A stretch of DNA of 64,000 nt, taken from positions 229,314 through 293,313 of the forward strand of contig NZ_LMRZ01000004.1 in NCBI RefSeq assembly GCF_001428305.1, in the 5' to 3' direction. Numbering within the stretch: the stretch's first letter is position 1; each line of letters opens with the position of its first letter. The position numbers were made by a program, and so were the translations under genes. Shown here in pieces: positions 58,482 to 64,000 of this stretch. Under the pieces are notes generated by a model that searched no databases, was not told the origin of the DNA, and saw nothing but the letters and a program-made list of their open reading frames with translations. Source of the stretch: Janibacter sp. Soil728. Its GTDB lineage: Bacteria > Actinomycetota > Actinomycetes > Actinomycetales > Dermatophilaceae.

Positions 58482-59623
58482 ACCTCGACGAGGCCGGGAT
58501 CCGCTCCCTTCCCAAGGTGCTGCTGCACGATCACCTCGACGGGGGTGTGCGGCCGGCCACCGTCCTCGAGATCGCCGACGAGGTGGGCCACGAGCTGCCG
58601 GCCAGTGGTGACGAGCGCACCGCCGAGGGCCTGGCGCGATGGTTCCGTGAGTCGGCCGACTCGGGCTCGCTCGTGCGCTACCTCGAGACCTTCGCGCACA
58701 CCGTCGGGGTCATGCAGACCGCGCCGGCGCTGCGTCGCGTCGCGCGGGAGTCGGTGCTCGACCTCGCTCGTGACGGCGTCGTCTACGCCGAGTCGCGCTA
58801 CGCCCCCGAGCAGCACCTCGAGGGCGGACTGACCCTCGAGCAGGTCGTCGACGAGGTCAACGCCGGCTTCCGCGAAGGGGAGGAGCAGGCCGCCGCAGAG
58901 GGGCACCCGATCATCGTGAGGGCGCTGCTCACCGCGATGCGGCATGCCGCGAAGTCACGCGAGATCGCCGAGCTGGCGGTGCGCTATCGCGACAAGGGGG
59001 CGGCTGGGTTCGACATCGCGGGAGCCGAGGCGGGCCACCCGCCGAGCCGGCATCTCGACGCCTTCGAGTACCTGCGCCGCGAGAATGCGCACTTCACGAT
59101 CCACGCCGGTGAGGCCTTCGGTCTGCCGAGCATCTGGGAGGCGCTGCAGTGGTGCGGAGCAGACCGGCTCGGCCACGGCGTGCGCATCGTCGACGACATC
59201 GGCTTCCGCGGGGGAACCGTCACCGACGACCCGCTCGCCGCCAACCAGGCTGCGAGAGAGGACCCCTCGCAGCTGCGGCTCGGTCGCCTGGCCGCCTTCG
59301 TCCGGGACACCCGGGTGCCGCTGGAGATGTGCCCGCACAGCAATGTGCAGACCGGTGCCGCGCCATCGATCGCCGCGCACCCGATCACCCTGCTGGCCAG
59401 GCTGCGCTACCGGGTCACCCTCAACACCGACAACCGGCTGATGTCGGACACCTCGATGACCCGGGAGATGCACGCCCTGGTCACCGATGCGGGCTGGGAG
59501 CTGGACGACCTGCGCTGGGTGACGACCAATGCGATGAAGTCGGCCTTCCTCCCCTTCGACGAGCGGTTGGACCTCATCGAACGAACGATCAAGCCGGCGT
59601 ACGCGGCTGCGGCCTCTGCCTGA
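58478..59623 (+). CDS. add: Adenosine deaminase
   Basis: Deaminates adenosine and deoxyadenosine. The 381-residue TIM-barrel enzyme has the zinc pair in [28 protein letters not shown], the zinc His and Glu in [17 protein letters not shown] and the last metal Asp in [19 protein letters not shown] 58478 overlaps the cupin stop. It ends the transporter-deaminase operon at the long hairpin element. Confidence 0.94.
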   Translation: MNLDEAGIRSLPKVLLHDHLDGGVRPATVLEIADEVGHELPASGDERTAEGLARWFRESADSGSLVRYLETFAHTVGVMQTAPALRRVARESVLDLARDGVVYAESRYAPEQHLEGGLTLEQVVDEVNAGFREGEEQAAAEGHPIIVRALLTAMRHAAKSREIAELAVRYRDKGAAGFDIAGAEAGHPPSRHLDAFEYLRRENAHFTIHAGEAFGLPSIWEALQWCGADRLGHGVRIVDDIGFRGGTVTDDPLAANQAAREDPSQLRLGRLAAFVRDTRVPLEMCPHSNVQTGAAPSIAAHPITLLARLRYRVTLNTDNRLMSDTSMTREMHALVTDAGWELDDLRWVTTNAMKSAFLPFDERLDLIERTIKPAYAAAASA

Positions 59624-59650
59624 GGGCCTGGTAGGTGCCCTGATGCTGGT

Positions 59651-59758
59651 TGGAGGTAAACGCGCGGACGAAAGGTCGGCGAGTTCCCTTCCAATCAACG
59701 CCCTTGAACCTCGAATGGATGCCAACTCGCCCAAGAATCGTCCGCGCGTTTACCTCCA
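59651..59758. repeat. Long symmetric inverted-repeat element between add and deoC
   Basis: Perfect 21-nt arms at 59651-59671 (beginning TGGAGGTAAACGCG) and 59738-59758 pair. Inside, after 6-nt gaps on both sides, 8-bp arms GGCGAGTT (59678-59685) and AACTCGCC (59724-59731) pair. After 4-nt gaps, TCCA and TGGA pair. The whole forms a near-symmetric hairpin of about 108 nt. It may be a MITE-like insertion, a structured RNA or a bidirectional terminator. No second copy occurs in the window. Confidence 0.85.
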
Positions 59759-59804
59759 CCCGATGACTGGGGGCGACTGACGCCTCCACTCGGCGGCTGG
59801 GGCC

Positions 59805-60584
59805 TCAGTAGGTGGCGGTGGGTGCGGCGTCGGTGGCTTGGCCGGGCTCGGGGACGACGAGGCCGTCGGCGCCGAGCTGCTCGGCCTCGGTCAGGAGGGC
59901 GGAGGTGCTCGAGGTGCCGATGCGGGTGACGCCCTCGGCAACCATCGCCAGGAGGGTGGGGATGTCGCGGACACCACCGGAGGCCTTGACCTCCATCTGC
60001 TGCGGGGTGTTGGCGCGCATGAGCGCCACGTCCGCGAGGGTGGCGCCGCCTCCGGCGAATCCGGTGGAGGTCTTGGTGAAGTCGGCCCCCGCGTCGGCGC
60101 TGGCCCGGCAGGCGTCGATCTTGGCGCGCTCGTCGAGCAGCGCCGTCTCGAAGATGACCTTGACGATGACCCCGGCAGCGTGCCCGACCTCGACGACCGC
60201 TGCGATGTCGTCGCGCACGGCGGTGATGTCCCCGCCGCGCAGGCGGCCGATGTTGAGGACCATGTCCAGCTCGGTGGCGCCGTCGGCCAGGGCCTGCTGC
60301 GACTCGGCGACCTTGGCGGTCGTCGACGTCGTGCCGTGGGGGAAGCCGATGACGGTGCACACGCGCGTCGGGCTCCCGTCCACCTCGGTGATGGTGGCCT
60401 TGGCGAGGGCCACATCGCTCGGCCGCACGCAGACGCTCCAGATGCGGTGGCCGGCGAGCTCGCGGACCGAGGCGGCGACCTCGTCAGGGGTCAGCTCCGG
60501 CTTGAGCAAGGCGTGGTCGATCAGGTCGGCGACGTCCTGGACGGACAGCGCCGAGCCGGGGACGAAGGAGGGACGACGGGTCAT
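59805..60584 (-). CDS. deoC: Deoxyribose-phosphate aldolase
   Basis: Cleaves deoxyribose-5-phosphate to glyceraldehyde-3-phosphate and acetaldehyde, completing deoxynucleoside breakdown. The 259-residue protein has ALLKPELTP, VCVRPSDV, VIGFPHGTTST, the KVIFETALL loop and the Schiff-base lysine in DFTKTSTGF. ATG 60584 lies 6 nt after TAGGCT on the minus strand, so the mRNA appears leaderless. It converges on the transporter operon. Confidence 0.95.
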   Translation of the reverse strand: MTRRPSFVPGSALSVQDVADLIDHALLKPELTPDEVAASVRELAGHRIWSVCVRPSDVALAKATITEVDGSPTRVCTVIGFPHGTTSTTAKVAESQQALADGATELDMVLNIGRLRGGDITAVRDDIAAVVEVGHAAGVIVKVIFETALLDERAKIDACRASADAGADFTKTSTGFAGGGATLADVALMRANTPQQMEVKASGGVRDIPTLLAMVAEGVTRIGTSSTSALLTEAEQLGADGLVVPEPGQATDAAPTATY

Positions 60585-60596
60585 GAAGCCAGCCTA
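60585..60596 (-). promoter_or_regulatory. Leaderless promoter of deoC
   Basis: Minus strand TAGGCT (60596-60591), 6 nt, then ATG 60584. Confidence 0.6.
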
Positions 60597-60614
60597 AGGC
60601 CCACGCACAGGCAC

Positions 60615-60620
60615 TACGCT
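60615..60620 (+). promoter_or_regulatory. -10-like element for the membrane protein gene at 60666
   Basis: TACGCT on the plus strand in the 81-bp deoC divergent gap; the transcript would start about 40 nt before ATG 60666. Confidence 0.35.
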
Positions 60621-60665
60621 GAGCGTCGAGCCGACGGACGCGGCCCGACGTGATGATGAGGCCGT

Positions 60666-62429
60666 ATGAGTGCGCAACCTTCCACCGGAGCGGATCACGG
60701 TCGACCGTACGCAGCCGTGTCGGTCTTCCTCGTCGTGGGCTCATTCCTCACGTGGCGTTCCACCTTGGGTTTCGACCTGCGGGACAGCGCCTACGTGACA
60801 GCCATCGCCCAACGCATGGCTCGCGGCGAGACACCCTTCGTCGACGAGCTCAACCCGCACAGCTTCGGGTCGCTTCCTGCTGTCCCCAGCCTTTGGCTGT
60901 GGCACCACATCGTCGGTACCTCGGGAGTCGTCCTGCTCGGACGCCTGACCTTCGTCGTTCTGGTGGGCCTTGCCAGCGTGGTCGCCTGGCGTGCTCTGTC
61001 ACCTCATGCCGGGCGGACCATCTCAGCGGTGGCAATCGCCACAGCGGTCCTCGCGCTCCCTTACAACCAACTCGTGGTCTCGTACAACACCACGCCACAG
61101 CTGGCGCTGATGGTCGCCTCCTGCGCGGGTGTGGCGGCGGTGGCGCGGGGGTCGAGAGGCTGGGCAGCCGCGTGTGGGACGTCGGCCATGGTGGCATCCA
61201 TCGGCTACTTCGCGGTACTCCCGGCGGCGATGGTCCTCATCGGGTCGACACTGGTCGGGCGGGCCCTGTGGGTGCATGGTCGTCCGGAGAGGGCTTGGGT
61301 CTTCAGTCTGCTCGGCTCAGGGCTCCTCGTGGGCCTGGTCTTCCTCGGGTGGCTCACGCTCGTGCCGGGCTGGGGCGCCGTCCGCGACTCTCTGGCCCTG
61401 TTGGACTCGGGAGCAGGCGATCGCGGGATAGGGGTCGAGCCCTTCTACTGGCACTTCGTGGCGGGCGCGCGACTACTCCCGTTGGCGCTTCTGGTCGCGA
61501 CCATGTCGGTCGCCATCAGGTGGCCACGCGGCGTGCGCGAGGTCCTCTTGGGTGGCGCAGTCGCACTGCTCGCGTTGTGGGGTGGCGAGTGGGGGCCTCC
61601 CGGTCAGGAACCAACCGCCGGGAAGTACGCGGGAGCAGTTGCTCTGGCACTGCTCGTCGTCCTGGCTCCGGCCATGACCATCTGGCTCGGTCGACGCAGG
61701 GATCGCCTGCTCCTCTTGGTCGTCCTGATCGCGCTCCCGGCTGCGGTCGTGGGTTTCATCGCGACCTCTGCCGTGACGCTGAGCGGTGCCGCATACGGTG
61801 CCTACGCCGTCCCGCTGTCGGGGATGATCGTGCTGATCGTGTTGGTCCTGAACGCGGTGGTCACGGATGGCGGGGCGCCGCGATGGACGCAACCCATCGT
61901 GTTCCTCCCGGCCGTGGCCATGGTCGCGAGTCTCCTGTCGGTCGTCTTCAACGAGGGGCCCGTGGTCACCACGACGACACGGCTGGCCGAGGGGCCAGGC
62001 GCCGGCCTCAGCGTCGGGGTCGACAGCGGATCCGACTACGCGGCCGTGGCGCGGCTCGTCGCTGCTTGCACCGACCCCGGTGGCGGACTGTGGGCCCCCG
62101 GTGTACCCGGGGCCTACCTGTGGGTCGACCGGAGTGCTGGGGTACCCCAGTACTGGTTGTCACCGCACGAGTTCACTTCAGGGCTTCGGGTGCTCGGAGC
62201 CGTCGGAACCGATCCCGCCTGTGTGCTCGCCCCGTCCGACACGTCTCCGGGTGGTCAAGGGGAGCCGCTCGCCAGATGGCTCGACGACGGCTATGAGCGG
62301 CGTACCAGCGAGCGCCTTCGGACGGTGGGAGAGGACGGCACCCGGTACGCGCTGTTCGAGAAGCTTCCCGACGAGGAAGCGCTGCGGTCGGCCGCTGCAC
62401 AGCAGCAGCTGACTCCCGGGTCGTCCTGA
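60666..62429 (+). CDS. Large polytopic membrane protein, GT-C glycosyltransferase-like
   Basis: A 587-residue protein with about eleven or twelve membrane spans and a soluble C-terminal part (about 440-587). The first outer loop has DLRDSAYVTAIAQRMARGETPFVDEL, resembling the acidic first loop of GT-C enzymes such as ArnT or PMT. I do not recognise a named family. It may transfer sugars from polyprenyl phosphate outside the membrane; this is inference. It stands alone between nucleoside-catabolism genes. Confidence 0.7.
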   Translation: MSAQPSTGADHGRPYAAVSVFLVVGSFLTWRSTLGFDLRDSAYVTAIAQRMARGETPFVDELNPHSFGSLPAVPSLWLWHHIVGTSGVVLLGRLTFVVLVGLASVVAWRALSPHAGRTISAVAIATAVLALPYNQLVVSYNTTPQLALMVASCAGVAAVARGSRGWAAACGTSAMVASIGYFAVLPAAMVLIGSTLVGRALWVHGRPERAWVFSLLGSGLLVGLVFLGWLTLVPGWGAVRDSLALLDSGAGDRGIGVEPFYWHFVAGARLLPLALLVATMSVAIRWPRGVREVLLGGAVALLALWGGEWGPPGQEPTAGKYAGAVALALLVVLAPAMTIWLGRRRDRLLLLVVLIALPAAVVGFIATSAVTLSGAAYGAYAVPLSGMIVLIVLVLNAVVTDGGAPRWTQPIVFLPAVAMVASLLSVVFNEGPVVTTTTRLAEGPGAGLSVGVDSGSDYAAVARLVAACTDPGGGLWAPGVPGAYLWVDRSAGVPQYWLSPHEFTSGLRVLGAVGTDPACVLAPSDTSPGGQGEPLARWLDDGYERRTSERLRTVGEDGTRYALFEKLPDEEALRSAAAQQQLTPGSS

Positions 62430-62474
62430 GGGACCGGTTCCGCGCGAACGCGACGACGTTCGAAGGGCGCGGGT

Positions 62475-63110
62475 TCAGGCCGGTACGTCCATCCACCGCG
62501 AGCCCGCCTCACGCAGGACTCCCGTGCCGCCCGTGAGCTCTGCGACGACGGGCGCCAGCGACATCTGCCCGTCGGCCGGCACACCGAGCCGCAGCGTCAC
62601 CTCGGCGCCGTACGCGGCGTCGAGAACCTGGACCCCGCGGGAGCGCAGCTCGTTGTCGATCCTCCCGGCCTCGGTGTGTGGGACGACCAGCTCGTGCTCG
62701 ATCACCAGGACGCGGCGCAAGGTCCCCACGGCGTCCAGCCCGGACCGGACCGAGTCGCCGTAGGCCCGGACCAGACCACCCGTGCCGAGCAGCACCCCGC
62801 CGAACCACCGGGTGACCACCGCGACGACGTCCGAGACCTCGTGACCCAGCATGACCTCGAGCATGGGAGCGCCGGCAGTGCCCGACGGCTCACCATCGTC
62901 GGAGGACCTGGTGGTCTCGCGACCAGGTCCGATGGCGAAGGCCGAGCAGTGGTGGCGCGCATCCCGGTGCTGCTTGCGCAGCCGCTCGACCACGGCCCGC
63001 GCGTCCTCCTCCGACTCCACCCGCTCGACGGTGCACAGGAACCGGGAGCGCTTGACCTCGATCTCGGTCTCGCCGTCGCGGGCGATCGTGAGGTAGGACG
63101 TGGCGGCCAT
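62475..63110 (-). CDS. YigZ/IMPACT family protein
   Basis: A 211-residue protein with an N-terminal UPF0029 domain: EVKRSRFLCTVERV, RDARHHCSAFAIG, SDDGEPSGTAGAPMLEVM and VTRWFGGVLLGTGGLVRAYGD are the typical blocks. A C-terminal ferredoxin-like domain follows. Bacterial members are conserved but have no settled function; the eukaryotic relative IMPACT regulates translation. Convergent with the membrane protein gene. Confidence 0.92.
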   Translation of the reverse strand: MAATSYLTIARDGETEIEVKRSRFLCTVERVESEEDARAVVERLRKQHRDARHHCSAFAIGPGRETTRSSDDGEPSGTAGAPMLEVMLGHEVSDVVAVVTRWFGGVLLGTGGLVRAYGDSVRSGLDAVGTLRRVLVIEHELVVPHTEAGRIDNELRSRGVQVLDAAYGAEVTLRLGVPADGQMSLAPVVAELTGGTGVLREAGSRWMDVPA

Positions 63111-63117
63111 CGGTGCG

Positions 63118-63735
63118 TCAGGCTCCGGACAGCTCGCGCTCGGCCCGCGTCGGCGTCGCGCACCGGGCTCCGAGCTCCTCGTGCCGGGCGACGACCCGGG
63201 GCTCGTCGCGCATGAGCACCAGCCCGCGACGCACGAGCGTCAGCGGCGGCTTGCGGCGCTCCCTGAGGTCTCGGGCCAGGCGCAGGACGAAGGTCTTGAG
63301 CCGGTGGTGGCGGATGCACCACGCGGAGTGCAGCAGCCCCGCGGCGCGCAGCGCCGAGATCGCGTCGGCGGCGAAGATGCCCTCCGCGATGACGAGGTCG
63401 TCCGGGCGCGCGGTGATCGTGTGCTGCCCGACGGCTCGGGAGGCGCTGATGTCGTAGACGGGCATCGCTGCCGTGCCCGTCGTGAGGAGCGTGTGCAGAG
63501 CCGCGATCGCGGCGTCCTGGTCCCAGCTGTCGGGGTGGTCCCAGTCGATCATCCCGAGCTCCGCGCTCACCGGCAGGTCCGGCGCATCGGCGTCCTTGTA
63601 GAAGTCGTCGAGTCGCACGACCGGCCAGCCGTGGGCCCCGTGCAGCCGGTCGGCCAGCCGCGACTTGCCCGACCCGCTCGGCCCCGCGAGCACCACGACA
63701 CGGCCGTGGGGGCGGGACGGGGCAGGCGTGGGCAC
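63118..63735 (-). CDS. Uridine kinase-like P-loop protein
   Basis: A 205-residue NTPase: Walker A LAGPSGSGKS (16-25), RLDDFYKD (41-48) typical of uridine kinase/phosphoribulokinase, DWDHPDSWD, and VIAEGIFAADAI. Probably phosphorylates uridine or cytidine, feeding salvage, in keeping with the neighbouring nucleoside genes. The family is broad and substrates vary, so the assignment is by motif and context. Confidence 0.82.
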   Translation of the reverse strand: MPTPAPSRPHGRVVVLAGPSGSGKSRLADRLHGAHGWPVVRLDDFYKDADAPDLPVSAELGMIDWDHPDSWDQDAAIAALHTLLTTGTAAMPVYDISASRAVGQHTITARPDDLVIAEGIFAADAISALRAAGLLHSAWCIRHHRLKTFVLRLARDLRERRKPPLTLVRRGLVLMRDEPRVVARHEELGARCATPTRAERELSGA

Positions 63736-63746
63736 GAAGGGAGAGT

Positions 63747-64000
63747 CTAGAGGGCGGTCAGCCCCTCCATCGCGGCGCGTACAGCGGCCAGGCGCCCGGC
63801 CGCTCGCTCGCGGGCGCCCGTCAGGTCCTCACGGCCGGCGACCGGCTCGATCGCCTCGAGGTAGACCTTGAGCTTGGGCTCGGTGCCGGAGGGCCGCACG
63901 ATGATCCGCGAGTCGTCGGCCAGCAGGTAGCGCAGACCCTCGGTCGGCGGGAGGCCACCGGCACCCGCGGCCAGGTCCTCGACGCTCGCCACCGGTGACC
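63747..64000 (-). CDS. Phosphohexomutase/phosphopentomutase C-terminal end (partial)
   Basis: The frame runs off the window; only the last 84 residues or so are visible. IIVRPSGTEPKLKVYLEAIEP is the phosphate-binding domain 4 motif of alpha-D-phosphohexomutases. The PKLKVYLE ending is common in the long PGM2-type enzymes, some of which act as phosphopentomutases beside deoC and nucleoside phosphorylases. That fits here, but substrate choice is inference. Confidence 0.88.
   Translation of the reverse strand, partial: SPVASVEDLAAGAGGLPPTEGLRYLLADDSRIIVRPSGTEPKLKVYLEAIEPVAGREDLTGARERAAGRLAAVRAAMEGLTAL

Noticed and set aside
62430-62474. Terminator between the membrane protein and YigZ genes
   Set aside because: Only a 6-bp CGAACG/CGTTCG stem is visible, too weak to call.

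Overview
The window is chromosomal DNA of a high-GC Gram-positive actinomycete. Base composition, GTG/TTG starts, many 4-nt stop/start overlaps and leaderless promoters (TAnnnT about 6 nt before the start codon) all fit. Gene content (purN-purH-folD-DUF3017, SigK/RskA, monomeric isocitrate dehydrogenase, MgtA-like mannosyltransferase) suggests Micrococcales, perhaps the Intrasporangiaceae/Dermatophilaceae. That assignment is inference. I see no tRNA, rRNA, insertion sequence, prophage or CRISPR array.

Left part (1-20 kb), housekeeping: an FMN riboswitch cut by the window edge leads into ribD-ribE-ribBA-ribH. An ECF sigma/membrane anti-sigma pair runs the other way. A DUF6350-type membrane protein, a lipoprotein, purN, a ZTP-riboswitch-controlled purH, folD and a DUF3017 protein follow. 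Next come a secreted Thr-rich wall protein, malate dehydrogenase, the sigK-rskA locus with its fasciclin and molybdopterin oxidoreductase partners, aquaporin Z and monomeric isocitrate dehydrogenase.

Middle part (20.2-45.5 kb), a Wzx/Wzy-type surface polysaccharide locus: initiating sugar-1-phosphate transferase, FkbM-type methyltransferase, a PqqD-like protein next to a 1023-residue GT-GT-nucleotidyltransferase fusion, Wzy-like polymerase, a GT4-GT2 fusion, a Wzz/BY-kinase, a Tat-exported protein, PAP2 phosphatase, a DPM-like GT2, UDP-xylose synthase, Wzx-like flippase, several single glycosyltransferases, a GT4-GT4 fusion, a second methyltransferase and two membrane acyltransferases. Four intergenic regions ahead of surface genes share an 11-bp-phased GTAAG-N6-GTnAn direct repeat, suggesting a common response regulator. 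trpS follows the last acyltransferase with a 4-nt overlap. An RNA-ligase-like protein, a MarR regulator, an MgtA-like mannosyltransferase and ManC close this part.

Right part (50-64 kb), nucleoside uptake and catabolism: an M20 peptidase, then a BMP-family lipoprotein, ABC ATPase and two permeases coupled to cytidine deaminase, thymidine phosphorylase, a cupin and adenosine deaminase. Convergent deoC lies beyond a long symmetric hairpin element. A polytopic membrane protein, a YigZ/IMPACT protein, a uridine-kinase-like protein and the C-terminal end of a phosphohexomutase complete the window. The transporter brings in nucleosides, the deaminases and phosphorylase release bases and pentose phosphate, and DeoC (with the mutase, by inference) feeds the sugar into central metabolism.
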